From: Chryseobacterium gleum
Lineage (GTDB): Bacteria > Bacteroidota > Bacteroidia > Flavobacteriales_D > Sanyastnellaceae
Length of the DNA stretch: 59,964 bases
Assembly: GCA_945862415.1 (NCBI GenBank)
Contig: CAMAYP010000003.1
Span: 1-59,964, forward strand
Direction of reading: 5' to 3'
The position numbers and the translations under genes are program-made. The stretch's first letter is position 1, and each line of letters begins with the position of its first letter. Positions 42,549 to 52,020 of this stretch are shown here, piece by piece. The notes under the pieces were generated by a model. That model saw only the letters and a list, made by a program, of their open reading frames with translations. It had not been told where the DNA came from and made no database searches.

Positions 42549-43310
42549 TTAAATTCCTTTCTCTTTCATCCAAGCGTCTAGCAACTCATTGAAACGCTGC
42601 GGATGCTCCATCATGGGCGCATGCCCGCACTCATCAATCCAATAGAGCGAAGAATTCGTGAGCAACTCATGAAACTCTTCAGCTACTTCCGGTGGTGTGA
42701 TGGTATCGTTCTTCCCCCAAATCAAACAAACAGGGAATTTCATGGCTGGCAACTCCTTCGCCATGTTGTGTCGTATAGCAGATTTCGCGAGGGCCAGAAT
42801 GCGCAACACGCGGCTGCGATCGTTGACAATCTCGAAACACTCGTTTACCAATTCATCGGTGGCGTGAGTTGGGTCAAAGAATGTAAGCCCAACCTTTTTA
42901 CGAATGAACTCCTTGTCTTCCCTGCGTGGAAAGCTCGAACCGAAAGCATTCTCATACAACCCTGAACTGGCTGTTAAGGTTAGCGAATTAACCCGCTCCG
43001 GGTGTTCCTTGCAGTATACCAAGGCCACGTGGCCGCCGAGCGAATTGCCGAGCAGATTTACCCTACCGTATCCTTTGTAATTGATGAAATCGCGAATGAA
43101 ATGCGCCAGGCTTTTTACACCCGTTGTTAGCACCGGCATCGTATAGAGCGGCAGCATAGGAATTACAACTTTGTGCGTGGCAGAAAAATGCGTGACAACA
43201 TCTCTGAAGTTACTGAGCGCGCCAAACAAACCATGCAACAAGATAAGAGGCTCGCCTGAACCCTCTTCGATGTAACGAAATCCGTTTTCTTCTTTAAGCT
43301 GATAATCCAT
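42549..43310 (-). CDS. Alpha/beta hydrolase
   Basis: The 253-residue protein has the hydrolase fold: LILLHGLFGALSNFRDVV (oxyanion HG), nucleophile Ser in LLGNSLGGHVALVY (G-N-S-L-G), acid Asp in LIWGKNDTITP, and His in DECGHAPMMEHPQRF. There is no signal peptide, so it is cytoplasmic. The substrate is unknown; similar genes often lie between engB and mraZ in Bacteroidota. It is transcribed away from mraZ and convergent with engB. Confidence 0.9.
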   Translation of the reverse strand: MDYQLKEENGFRYIEEGSGEPLILLHGLFGALSNFRDVVTHFSATHKVVIPMLPLYTMPVLTTGVKSLAHFIRDFINYKGYGRVNLLGNSLGGHVALVYCKEHPERVNSLTLTASSGLYENAFGSSFPRREDKEFIRKKVGLTFFDPTHATDELVNECFEIVNDRSRVLRILALAKSAIRHNMAKELPAMKFPVCLIWGKNDTITPPEVAEEFHELLTNSSLYWIDECGHAPMMEHPQRFNELLDAWMKEKGI

Positions 43311-43670
43311 AATTCACCTAATCACTGCTGCGTTATGCGCATGTAAACATAACGTGTTGGGCATTCCTTCACCTATGAGCTGCAAGTGTCGTGGATTTCG
43401 ATTGAAGCGCAAAACAACTCCTCCAGTTTCCATCAACACACCACTGCTGAAATCCTTCCCACAGCATCCCTTCGGATATCAAATTCTCGTTCTCAAAACC
43501 GGCAAAAAGGTCAAAAAAGACTTAAAAACGAGCAAAACGATCAAAACTCTCCCACAATCTACCACACTAGTCTAAAAAACATTAAAACACACATCTGCTG
43601 CAATTTAACCCGATTTTTACTCCAACTACCACCCACTGCAAAACGCTCAGTTTTCAACAAAACAGTCAAT
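43311..43670. other. AT-rich gene-free leader region upstream of mraZ
   Basis: There is no credible gene here. Small frames open across it lack any family signal. The stretch becomes AT-rich with many AAAA runs after about 43500, as expected for an upstream promoter region of the dcw half-cluster. The MraZ-type boxes follow immediately. Confidence 0.5.
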
Positions 43671-43714
43671 TTTGGCTATTTGTGGTAAAATGTGGTAAAA
43701 GCATCTTATTTTCG
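43671..43714 (+). promoter_or_regulatory. mraZ control region: three 10-base-period boxes and a -7 element
   Basis: TTTGG (43671), TGTGG (43681) and TGTGG (43691) repeat every 10 bases, each with a 5-base AT spacer. The pattern follows the TGGGN-N5 direct repeats bound by MraZ in E. coli. TATTTTCG (43707-43714) matches TAnnTTTG at seven of eight positions. The boxes would cover the -33 to -15 region, so MraZ binding would repress its own cluster. Binding is inferred from spacing. Confidence 0.6.
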
Positions 43715-43740
43715 TGCCCACTAAGGCAACAATTCAACAG

Positions 43741-44214
43741 ATGCTCAAACTCCTCGGAGAATATCCATGCAAGCTCGATAACAAGGGAAGATTCCTCTTT
43801 CCTGCTCGCATGCGCAAGTCTCTGGAGGAAGTTATTCATCTGGGATTAGTGATCAACCGCGACATATACACCCGCTGTTTGGTCATTTACCCGCAGCCTA
43901 CATGGGATAAGATTTCCGCTGACTTGGAGCGCATGAATCCGCACAATCGGAAACACGCTGAGTTCATTCGATTCTTCCTAAACGGAGCAACCGAATTGGA
44001 GCTCGACACGGTGGGTCGCATGAATATCCCATCACACTTGTTGGAATATGCCGAGGTGGATTTGAAAAAGAACAATGACCTCGTGTTGTGCGGTTTGGGG
44101 CAGAAGATGGAGCTGTGGAATAAAGAAACACGCGACAAGAAGTTCACAATGCCCGACTTCGACTTTATGCAACTGGCCGAAGAGGTGCAAAACGATTTGA
44201 GAAAAGATAATTAA
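43741..44214 (+). CDS. mraZ: Transcriptional regulator MraZ
   Basis: I start at ATG 43741 (MLKLLGEYPCKLDNKGRF), 157 residues. A GTG at 43714 is open but falls inside the -7 element and adds residues not seen in the family. Two AbrB-like SpoVT halves are visible: LGEYPCKLDNKGRFLFPARMRK and ATELELDTVGRMNIPSHLLEYA, each with D-x-K/V-GR. MraZ binds DNA in front of its own gene as a ring-shaped oligomer. It is the first gene of the plus-strand dcw half. Confidence 0.92.
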   Translation: MLKLLGEYPCKLDNKGRFLFPARMRKSLEEVIHLGLVINRDIYTRCLVIYPQPTWDKISADLERMNPHNRKHAEFIRFFLNGATELELDTVGRMNIPSHLLEYAEVDLKKNNDLVLCGLGQKMELWNKETRDKKFTMPDFDFMQLAEEVQNDLRKDN

Positions 44215-44252
44215 GCAATCAGCTGTCATAAGGCCGCCTTGCAACTACGGAT

Positions 44253-45167
44253 ATGTCGAACCACAAAAAAGAAGACGGATACCACCGACCGGTGCTCCTG
44301 CAAGCTTCCATCGACAACCTCAGCATAAAACCCAATGGGGTGTATGTGGATGTAACCTTCGGTGGCGGAGGACATTCGAAAGAGATTTTGAAATACTTGG
44401 ATAAGGGACGACTGATAGCCTTCGACCAGGATCCGGAAGCACTTGCCAACCGCATCGACGACCCACGCTTTGAACTTGTTGACCAGAACTTTCGATTCAT
44501 GAAAAACTGGCTCCGACTCATGGGCATTCGTCAGGTAGACGGCATACTTGCCGACCTAGGCGTTAGCAGCCATCAGTTCGATAGCGAAGAACGCGGCTTT
44601 TCCATCCGATTCGAGGCAAACCTCGACATGCGCATGGATATGAAAAGCCCGCTCACCGCAGCCGATGTAGTAAACAACTACGAAGAGCAGCAGTTGACGC
44701 AAGTGCTGCGCAACTATGGCGAATTAGAAAACGCTCGCTCCATGGCAAGAAGCATCATGCAGGCGAGACCATTGTTTACCAGTGAAGACCTAAAACACGC
44801 CGTTCAAAAACACTTGCCGCGCATGCGCGAACACAAAGTGCTTGCTCAGCTATTTCAAGCACTGCGCATTGAAGTGAACCGAGAACTCGAAGTGCTCAAA
44901 GAGTTCTTGGAACAGAGTGCAGACGTGTTGGCGCCCGATGGAAGACTCGTTGTCATTAGCTATCACTCGCTCGAAGATCGCCTCGTGAAAGACTTCATGA
45001 AAACCGGAAACTTCGAAGGAACACCGGTGAAAGACTTCTACGGCAATTTGCAACGACCGCTAAAGCCCCTTACCTCCAAACCCATTCTGCCAACTGCAGA
45101 AGAGATTGAAGAAAATACACGTGCACGCAGCGCTAAAATGCGTGCAGCGACCAAAGAAAACAAATAA
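44253..45167 (+). CDS. rsmH: 16S rRNA (cytosine-1402-N4) methyltransferase RsmH
   Basis: The 304-residue SAM enzyme (MraW) methylates C1402 in the ribosomal P site. Motifs: YHRPVLLQASIDNL at the start, YVDVTFGGGGHSKEIL (SAM loop), IAFDQDPEA, VDGILADLGVSSHQFD, ERGFSIRFEANLDMRMD and FQALRIEVNRELEVL, then VISYHSLEDRLVKDF. It follows mraZ after 38 bases as usual. Confidence 0.96.
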   Translation: MSNHKKEDGYHRPVLLQASIDNLSIKPNGVYVDVTFGGGGHSKEILKYLDKGRLIAFDQDPEALANRIDDPRFELVDQNFRFMKNWLRLMGIRQVDGILADLGVSSHQFDSEERGFSIRFEANLDMRMDMKSPLTAADVVNNYEEQQLTQVLRNYGELENARSMARSIMQARPLFTSEDLKHAVQKHLPRMREHKVLAQLFQALRIEVNRELEVLKEFLEQSADVLAPDGRLVVISYHSLEDRLVKDFMKTGNFEGTPVKDFYGNLQRPLKPLTSKPILPTAEEIEENTRARSAKMRAATKENK

Positions 45168-45215
45168 GCTAAACAACCAACAGCGTAACAACTGTTGCTT
45201 GGTTAACCTGAATTA

Positions 45216-45653
45216 ATGAAACCGACCAACGAAGTCAATTCACAGACGTCGTCTGCCGCGCCTAATCCGGTAGAAAACGTCAACCAACCTACCCCGAAGA
45301 AAAAAGCGGGCAGGGGAAACTTCCTCCAAAAAATTCTCAGTGGCGATTTCCTAGTGCGCGATGGACTCATTAAGCACTTGTCGTTTGTTCTTTTTCTCGT
45401 TGCGCTTTTCATCGCAAACATTGGATTGGTCTACTACTTCGAAAACACAGCACGTGAAAAAATAAAGCTACAAAACCAACTCAACGAGTTGCGTTCGCAA
45501 TACAACACCACCATGAGCGACCTGGAAAAGAGTAAGCAACAAAGCAATGTTGCCCAGGCAATCGAACAAATGGGCTTAAAAGAATTGCGCACTCCTCCTC
45601 AAGTGATTGATGTCGAAAATGGCTTTTTCGAAGAAAAACCTTCGCAAGAATGA
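45216..45653 (+). CDS. ftsL: FtsL-like divisome protein
   Basis: The 145-residue bitopic protein has a long basic, Pro/Asn-rich cytoplasmic tail (about 1-54), one membrane helix (about 55-75, HLSFVLFLVALFIANIGLVYYF) and a periplasmic coiled coil (about 78-115, KIKLQNQLNELRSQYNTTMSDLEKS), followed by IEQMGLKELRTPPQVI. Sequence is poorly conserved across bacteria, but Bacteroidota proteins in this slot share the ELR-phrase and topology. Its stop overlaps the ftsI start by 4 bases. Confidence 0.87.
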   Translation: MKPTNEVNSQTSSAAPNPVENVNQPTPKKKAGRGNFLQKILSGDFLVRDGLIKHLSFVLFLVALFIANIGLVYYFENTAREKIKLQNQLNELRSQYNTTMSDLEKSKQQSNVAQAIEQMGLKELRTPPQVIDVENGFFEEKPSQE

Positions 45654-47860
45654 ACCCATCGGAAAATATAAAAAACAATCCTATCAACCCTCCGCATGCT
45701 CCGGAGCAGACACCTATTGAGTCTGCTCCCGGACATGAGGTGAAAGGTAAAAAGCAACACATTGTACTCATCCACAACAAAGCTTGGATGGTATTTGCGG
45801 GACTTTGCCTGCTGGCGATAGCGATTGTCATTAAGGTTTTTGTGATCCAACTTTTCCCCGACGAAAAAGCGCAACAACTCGCAGAAGGTTTCACCTACAA
45901 AGTGCGGGAAATACAACCGGTGCGCGGTCAAATCTATTCCAGCGACGGAAGCCTCATGGCTACAAGCATTCCCGAATACGAAATTCGGTGGGATGCAAAG
46001 GCTCCCTTCGACGAAGAGGCCTATCAATCGAAGCTCGACTCCATGTGCCAGAGCTTTGCCAACCTGTTTGGTGACCGCACTGCCAACGAATACAAGGCAA
46101 TTTTCAAGAAAGCTAAAAGCGAAGGCAATCGATACATTGAAATCATCGATCATGTCGACTACAACCAACTGCAACTCCTGAAGAAATTCCCATTCATCAA
46201 CAAAGGGACCATACGAGGTGGTTTTGTATTTGAAGAAAAATTCATTCGCGATCAACCCTTCGGATCATTGGCCTCTCGCACAATCGGGATGGAACGCGCC
46301 GAAAACAAAGTAGGCATTGAACGCGACTACGACGAGCTGCTGCGCGGAAAAAAAGGCGCGCAAATGATGGAGAAAATTGCCGGTGGCGTTTGGAAGCCCA
46401 TGAACAATGAGTTTGTCGAAGAACCCGAACCGGGCGCCGATATCATTACCACCATCGACGTGCATCTACAAGACGTTGCGCATGCCGCTCTAAAACGCAA
46501 GCTGGAAGAAACGAATGCCGAATGGGGATGTGCCATCCTCATGGAAGTGCAAACAGGTTTTGTGCGCGCAGTAGCCAACCTCTCGCGCAACAACCGAGAA
46601 GGTGAATTCAGTGAAAGACTCAACTACGCCATCAGCCAAAGCATTGAACCCGGATCGACCATGAAACTTGCCTCACTGATGGCTTGCATGGATGAGGGCG
46701 GAGTGAAACTCGACGACAAGGTGGAGACGGGCAACGGGACCGTCACATTCCACGGCCGCACCATGAAAGACTCGAACTGGGACAAAGGAGGCAGTGGAAC
46801 TATAACCGCCGAACAAGTATTCGAGAAATCATCGAATGTCGGCACGGCATTACTCGTCAAAAAATCATTCGGTGAGAACCCTCAAAGCTACCTCGACAAA
46901 TTGCATTCGTTTGGCATAGCCGAGCCGTTGGGTATTTCACTCTCCGGCGAAGCCTCACCGCGCATGTACAAAACCACCAAAGAAAACGGATGGAGCGGCC
47001 TAAGCATAACGCAAATGGCAATTGGTTATGAAACAACCTGCACACCCCTTCAAACATTGGCCTTCTACAATGCAGTTGCCAACAACGGCGTGATGGTGCG
47101 GCCGCAATTTGTGCAGGAAATACGCCGCAACGGACTCGTTATTCAGCAAGCACAACCCATCATTCACCGCGCAAAAATCTGCAAAGACGAAACGCTGGCA
47201 CAATGCCGCAAAATGATGGAAGGTGTTACGGAGGAAGGAGGAACTGCCGGTGGGCTGTTCAAAAAGTGTCCATACAAGGTTGCCGGCAAAACAGGCACCG
47301 CATGGCTGCACGAAGACGGAGGCTATCAAGCCCATCACTACCGCGCTTCGTTTGTGGGTTATTTCCCCGCCGACAAACCACGATACACCTGTATTGTTGT
47401 TGTAAACGATCCTCGAGGCGCATACTACGGAAGTGTGATTGCCGCTCCTGTTTTCATGGAGCTCGCCGATAAAATTTACAGTACCGAAATTGAATTCAGA
47501 GCCCCGGCAGGTTCAGACAGCACGATGATGGTGCAGCACAAACTGCCTCAAATAAAGAGCGGATCAGCCAACGAGCTGAATACCGTATTCAGCAGCTTGA
47601 ATCTACCTGTATTCACCGACGGAGAAGGACAGTGGTACACTACAGTGGCACAAAACGATTCGCTGTTCGTTACACCACGATTGGTGGAAGCAGGCGTGGT
47701 ACCCAACGTACTCGGTATGGGGCTTCAAGATGCGCTCTACCTGCTGGAAAGCCAAGGCATGCGCGTAAAAGTAAGCGGCTTCGGAACGGTCCGAAAACAA
47801 AGCATACCGGCCGGCAGTCACATTCATTCCAACCCGCAAATCACAATCGAACTTCTGTGA
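45650..47860 (+). CDS. ftsI: Septal transpeptidase FtsI (PBP3) with one PASTA domain
   Basis: The 736-residue protein has a membrane helix (about 46-66) and a pedestal domain (VRGQIYSSDGSLMATSIPEYEIR). The transpeptidase has catalytic S336 in PGSTMKLAS, SSN at 394-396 and KTGT at 547-550; all three active-site motifs are intact. The last 55 residues are a PASTA domain (VPNVLGMGLQDALYLLESQGM), common in Bacteroidota FtsI. It cross-links septal peptidoglycan with FtsW. murE begins inside its stop codon (GTGA overlap). Confidence 0.96.
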   Translation: MNPSENIKNNPINPPHAPEQTPIESAPGHEVKGKKQHIVLIHNKAWMVFAGLCLLAIAIVIKVFVIQLFPDEKAQQLAEGFTYKVREIQPVRGQIYSSDGSLMATSIPEYEIRWDAKAPFDEEAYQSKLDSMCQSFANLFGDRTANEYKAIFKKAKSEGNRYIEIIDHVDYNQLQLLKKFPFINKGTIRGGFVFEEKFIRDQPFGSLASRTIGMERAENKVGIERDYDELLRGKKGAQMMEKIAGGVWKPMNNEFVEEPEPGADIITTIDVHLQDVAHAALKRKLEETNAEWGCAILMEVQTGFVRAVANLSRNNREGEFSERLNYAISQSIEPGSTMKLASLMACMDEGGVKLDDKVETGNGTVTFHGRTMKDSNWDKGGSGTITAEQVFEKSSNVGTALLVKKSFGENPQSYLDKLHSFGIAEPLGISLSGEASPRMYKTTKENGWSGLSITQMAIGYETTCTPLQTLAFYNAVANNGVMVRPQFVQEIRRNGLVIQQAQPIIHRAKICKDETLAQCRKMMEGVTEEGGTAGGLFKKCPYKVAGKTGTAWLHEDGGYQAHHYRASFVGYFPADKPRYTCIVVVNDPRGAYYGSVIAAPVFMELADKIYSTEIEFRAPAGSDSTMMVQHKLPQIKSGSANELNTVFSSLNLPVFTDGEGQWYTTVAQNDSLFVTPRLVEAGVVPNVLGMGLQDALYLLESQGMRVKVSGFGTVRKQSIPAGSHIHSNPQITIELL

Positions 47861-49320
47861 AATTACTCAAGGACATACTTTTCAAAACGCGCATTCAGCA
47901 GGTGTTCGGCTCCACAAACGTAGCTATAGAGCATGTAGCCATGGACTCACGCGATGTGAAGCCGTTCAGCCTGTTTGTGGCGGTTACGGGCACTACAGTC
48001 GATGGCCACAACTACATCGACAACGCCATAACTTCCGGTGCTGTTGCCATTCTATGCGAAAAAATTCCTGACTACCCTACAGGCGGCATCACATTCATTC
48101 AGGTTCAGAACTCCGCTGAATCGCTCGGTTACATCGCTTCCAATTTTTACGACAACCCCAGCGAAAAAATCCAGGTAGTGGCCGTAACCGGCACCAATGG
48201 AAAAACAACAACCGCCACCCTCATGCATCGATTGGCTAGGAAGATGGGGTTCAAAGCGGGCCTGCTCTCTACGGTAGTCAACAAGATCAATGACAACGAT
48301 GTGCCTGCAACACATACCACTCCCAACGCGATTGCACTCAATGCGCTATTGAACAACATGGTTGAAGCAAAGTGCACATTCTGTTTTATGGAAGCTTCAT
48401 CGCATGCGTTGCATCAACACCGACTCATGGGCGTACAACTGCGCGGCGCTCTGTTTATGAACATCACACACGACCATCTCGACTACCACAAAACGTTCAA
48501 CGAATACATCAAAGCGAAGAAGATTTTGTTTGACATGCTTCCTTCTTCCGCCTTCGCCATTACCAATACCGACGATCGACATGGTGAAGTGATGGTGCAA
48601 AACTGCAAAGGAAAAGTGAAAACGATGGCGTTGCATAGCATGGCCGATTACCGCGCAAAAGTGTTGGAAAACGGTTTCACCGGTTTGCATTTGCTCATCG
48701 AAAATCAGGATTTGTACACGCAACTCATCGGTGGTTTCAACGCCTACAATATTCTCGCAGTGTATGCGGCGGCCATGGAATTGGGCCTCGATAAAATGGA
48801 AGTGCTCACTGCCATTTCCGGACTGCAAGCACCCGACGGCCGTTTTCAATACATCAAAACACCCAACGGAATAACCGCCGTAGTAGACTATGCGCACACA
48901 CCCGATGCGTTGAAGAATGTACTCAAGACCATCGCCGACATACGCACAGGCAACGAGCAAGTAATCAGCCTTGTGGGTTGCGGAGGCGATCGCGATAAAA
49001 CCAAACGCCCGGAAATGGCGCGCATAGCTGCCGAATGGAGCAACCGCATAATTCTCACCAGCGACAATCCGCGCAGCGAAGATCCTGATGCGATTATCAG
49101 CGAAATGAAAGAAGGACTCGACTCGGTGATGATTAAAAAAACACTGGCCGTGACCGACCGTAGAGAGGCCATCAAGCTCGCCTGCACGCTTGCAAACGCA
49201 GGTGATATCGTGCTGATCGCAGGCAAAGGCCACGAACGCTATCAGGAAATAGCCGGTGTAAAGCATCCGTTCGATGACTTCCAACTCGTAAGTGAAACCC
49301 TAACCATGCTCGAGAAATAA
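47857..49320 (+). CDS. murE: UDP-MurNAc-tripeptide synthetase MurE
   Basis: The start is GTG 47857 ([12 protein letters not shown]), overlapping the ftsI stop by four bases, 487 residues. The ATP loop is [12 protein letters not shown] (110-121), then [24 protein letters not shown] and the DNPR motif at 403-406 ([11 protein letters not shown]), which marks meso-diaminopimelate as the added amino acid. [10 protein letters not shown] ends the domain. The wall therefore carries DAP at position 3, as usual for Gram-negatives. mraY overlaps its stop by one base. Confidence 0.96.
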   Translation: MKLLKDILFKTRIQQVFGSTNVAIEHVAMDSRDVKPFSLFVAVTGTTVDGHNYIDNAITSGAVAILCEKIPDYPTGGITFIQVQNSAESLGYIASNFYDNPSEKIQVVAVTGTNGKTTTATLMHRLARKMGFKAGLLSTVVNKINDNDVPATHTTPNAIALNALLNNMVEAKCTFCFMEASSHALHQHRLMGVQLRGALFMNITHDHLDYHKTFNEYIKAKKILFDMLPSSAFAITNTDDRHGEVMVQNCKGKVKTMALHSMADYRAKVLENGFTGLHLLIENQDLYTQLIGGFNAYNILAVYAAAMELGLDKMEVLTAISGLQAPDGRFQYIKTPNGITAVVDYAHTPDALKNVLKTIADIRTGNEQVISLVGCGGDRDKTKRPEMARIAAEWSNRIILTSDNPRSEDPDAIISEMKEGLDSVMIKKTLAVTDRREAIKLACTLANAGDIVLIAGKGHERYQEIAGVKHPFDDFQLVSETLTMLEK

Positions 49321-50549
49321 TGCTCTATTATCTCTTCCAATACCTCGAACAACAATTCGACTTCCCAGGAGCCGGACTGTTTCAGTACATCTCGTTCCGT
49401 GCGGCGTTGAGTATCATCCTGTCGCTCACCATTTCCATGGTATTCGGCAAGCGCCTTATTGCAACGCTTAAGCGCAAACAAGTAGGTGAAACCGTTCGCG
49501 ACCTCGGACTGCAAGGCCAACTGGAAAAATCGGGAACACCCACCATGGGCGGACTCATTATCCTGGCAGCTATTCTGATTCCGACTTTACTCTTTGCGCG
49601 CCTCACCAATGTGTACATCATCATCATGCTTATCAGCACTGTTTGGTTGGGCGCTGTAGGTTTCATGGACGACTACATCAAGGTGTTCAAGAAAGACAAA
49701 AAAGGACTTGCAGGAACGAGTAAAATCATTGGTCAGATTGGCGTTGGACTCATCGTGGCAAGCATGCTTTACTTCAATGAAAACGTATTCATCAAAACGA
49801 AAATCAACGACGTTCCGCTGGGCAATTCTTCACTCATGACCGAGACCGACCCAACGCAATGGCAATCGGAGAAATCATTGAAGACCACCATACCGTTTGT
49901 GAAAGACAATGAGTTCGATTACACCTGGCTAATGCCCGATAGTTGGGAAACACCCACAACGCTGTTCATCCTCTTCGCCCTCATCGTTGTGGTAATCGTG
50001 ACAGCCGTGAGTAACGGCGCCAATATTACCGACGGTATCGACGGACTCGCCGCGGGAACGAGCGCCATCATCGGTGTCACACTCGCGCTACTCGCCTACC
50101 TCTCGGGTAATTACATATTTGCCGACTACCTCAACATCATGTACGTGCCTCACGCAGGCGAGCTGGTAATTTTCATCAGTGCATTTGTAGGAGCATGCAT
50201 CGGATTTCTATGGTACAACACGTATCCCGCGCAGGTATTCATGGGCGATACCGGCAGTCTTGCGCTGGGTGGCATCATTGCCACGTTTGCCATTGCCATT
50301 CGCAAAGAGTTGCTCATACCCGTGCTCTGCGGAATCTTCCTCATCGAAAATCTATCGGTGATGATACAGGTGTCGTACTTCAAATACACCAAGAAAAAAT
50401 ACGGTGAAGGCCAACGCATCTTTTTGATGTCGCCCTTGCACCATCACTACCAGAAAAAAGGCATGCACGAATCGAAGATCGTTTCGCGATTCTGGATCAT
50501 CGGTATCATGCTCGCCGTACTAACCATCATCACACTGAAGACTCGTTAA
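49320..50549 (+). CDS. mraY: Phospho-MurNAc-pentapeptide transferase MraY
   Basis: The 409-residue polytopic enzyme makes lipid I from UDP-MurNAc-pentapeptide and undecaprenyl phosphate. Motifs: [38 protein letters not shown] with the catalytic [36 protein letters not shown] and [19 protein letters not shown]. It carries a loop of about 65 residues after the fourth helix ([15 protein letters not shown] to PDSWETPTT), which I recall as usual in this phylum. Start and murE stop share one base (TAATG). Confidence 0.97.
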   Translation: MLYYLFQYLEQQFDFPGAGLFQYISFRAALSIILSLTISMVFGKRLIATLKRKQVGETVRDLGLQGQLEKSGTPTMGGLIILAAILIPTLLFARLTNVYIIIMLISTVWLGAVGFMDDYIKVFKKDKKGLAGTSKIIGQIGVGLIVASMLYFNENVFIKTKINDVPLGNSSLMTETDPTQWQSEKSLKTTIPFVKDNEFDYTWLMPDSWETPTTLFILFALIVVVIVTAVSNGANITDGIDGLAAGTSAIIGVTLALLAYLSGNYIFADYLNIMYVPHAGELVIFISAFVGACIGFLWYNTYPAQVFMGDTGSLALGGIIATFAIAIRKELLIPVLCGIFLIENLSVMIQVSYFKYTKKKYGEGQRIFLMSPLHHHYQKKGMHESKIVSRFWIIGIMLAVLTIITLKTR

Positions 50550-50552
50550 GCC

Positions 50553-51902
50553 TTGAAGAAAACGATAGTCATATTAGGCGGAGGCGAAAGCGGCATGGGC
50601 GCTGCGGTGCTTGCTATGAAGCAAGGCTTCGAGGTATTTCTTTCCGACAAAGGTTCCCTGAAAGAGAAGTACCGCGAGCAACTGCAGGCACGAAACATTC
50701 CATTTGAAGAAGGCGGTCACGATGAAGCGCGTGTTTTATCGGCTAGTGAAATCATCAAATCGCCGGGCATACCCGATAGTGCCCCATTGGTTGTGCAAGC
50801 CCGGGCAAAAGGCATTAATGTGATTTCCGAAATTGAATTCGCCGCACGCTATACAAAAGCAAAACTCATTTGCATTACAGGCAGCAACGGAAAAACAACC
50901 ACCACGCTTCTCACCTACCACATCCTAAAAAATGCAGGTTTGAATGTGGGGCTGGCAGGCAATGTGGGCAACAGCTTTGCATTGCAAGTAGCCGAGCAAA
51001 ACTTCGATTACTACGTGCTCGAAATAAGCAGCTTCATGCTTGATACGATGTACGAATTCAAGGCCGATGTGGCGGTGCTCACCAACATCACGCCCGACCA
51101 CCTCGACCGCTACGAATACAACTTTCAGAATTACGTCAATTCGAAATTCCGAATCGTCAACAACCAAACAGAGAATGACATATTCATTTTCTACGCCGAC
51201 GATCCTGTAATTATGAAAGAGCTCAGCGAGCGCACCATGGCCGCCCAGCTCTTCCCCTACACCATTAGCGACAAGCTTCCCTTCGGCGAGCGCGGCGCTT
51301 ATGTCAACAACGATCAACTTATCATCCATATCAACCAATACAATACGTTAACTATGAAAATGACTGAACTTGCATTGCAAGGAAAGCACAACCTCGCCAA
51401 CAGCATGGCTGCCGGTGTGGCTTCAATGATCTTTGAACTTCGTAAGGAGTCGGTGCGTGAAAGCCTCGAGAACTTCGAGAATGTAGAGCACCGCCTTGAG
51501 TTTGTTTCGAAGGTCAACGGAGTAACCTTCATCAACGACAGCAAAGCGACCAACGTGAACTCTACATGGTATGCCCTCGAGAGCATGAAGACACCCACCG
51601 TTTGGATTGCTGGCGGCCAAGACAAGGGAAACAACTATGCCGACCTGTTGGATTTGGTTCAGGGTAAAGTGAAAGCCATCGTATGTCTCACCAAAGACAG
51701 CGCAAAGATCCGCAAGGCGTTCGCAGGCGTTGTATCGCAGATTGTGGATGTGCAGACTGCCGACCAAGCCGTACGCGTATCATACGACCTTTCTCGCGAA
51801 GGCGACACCGTATTGCTTTCGCCTGCATGTGCATCGTTCGACCTTTTCGAAAACTACGAAGATCGAGGACGACAGTTTAAGGCATCTGTTCGCAAACTGT
51901 GA
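50553..51902 (+). CDS. murD: UDP-MurNAc-L-alanine--D-glutamate ligase MurD
   Basis: It begins with TTG 50553 (MKKTIVILGGGESGMGAA), 449 residues, 3 bases after the mraY stop. The ATP loop is ITGSNGKTTTTLL (108-120), with VLEISSFMLDTM, TPDHLDRY, EHRLEFV, INDSKATNVNSTWYAL and SPACASFDLFENYEDRG. It is the last gene of the plus-strand dcw half; ftsW, the normal next gene, is at 28649 on the other strand. Confidence 0.96.
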   Translation: MKKTIVILGGGESGMGAAVLAMKQGFEVFLSDKGSLKEKYREQLQARNIPFEEGGHDEARVLSASEIIKSPGIPDSAPLVVQARAKGINVISEIEFAARYTKAKLICITGSNGKTTTTLLTYHILKNAGLNVGLAGNVGNSFALQVAEQNFDYYVLEISSFMLDTMYEFKADVAVLTNITPDHLDRYEYNFQNYVNSKFRIVNNQTENDIFIFYADDPVIMKELSERTMAAQLFPYTISDKLPFGERGAYVNNDQLIIHINQYNTLTMKMTELALQGKHNLANSMAAGVASMIFELRKESVRESLENFENVEHRLEFVSKVNGVTFINDSKATNVNSTWYALESMKTPTVWIAGGQDKGNNYADLLDLVQGKVKAIVCLTKDSAKIRKAFAGVVSQIVDVQTADQAVRVSYDLSREGDTVLLSPACASFDLFENYEDRGRQFKASVRKL

Positions 51903-51926
51903 TGTTTTTACCGCGGCTGTATTTTT

Positions 51927-51993
51927 TTTAACCGCAGAGACGCAAAGAATCGCAAGAAGAAACTCTCTGCTATCTCTGCGCCTCTACGGTAAA
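51927..51993. repeat. Nonad-period inverted repeat after murD
   Basis: The left arm (51927-51958, ACCGCAGAG, ACGCAAAGA, ATCGCAAGA) and right arm (51963-51993) are imperfect inverted copies with a 9-base period, related to the perfect repeat at 9548-9618. It sits at the murD 3' end, at the proposed inversion junction, and may act as a weak terminator. Confidence 0.65.
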
Positions 51994-52008
51994 TAAAATC
52001 TTCGTGGT

Positions 52009-52016
52009 TAAATTCG
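52009..52016 (+). promoter_or_regulatory. Candidate -7 element TAAATTCG before the cyclophilin gene
   Basis: Seven of eight match TAnnTTTG; CCCC and the ATG at 52021 follow. Same layout as before gldC and marC. Confidence 0.3.
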
Positions 52017-52020
52017 CCCC

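Noticed and set aside
43386-43688. Small plus-strand open frames upstream of mraZ
   Set aside because: Low-complexity Lys/Asn/Thr content in AT-rich promoter DNA, no start context, no family signal.
48397-49284. 295-codon minus-strand open frame opposite murE
   Set aside because: Complete antisense overlap with murE, which has all catalytic motifs; no signal of its own.
49780-49980. Extra loop in MraY considered as an insertion or fusion
   Set aside because: I recall a comparable loop in MraY of many Bacteroidota, so it is probably a normal lineage feature.
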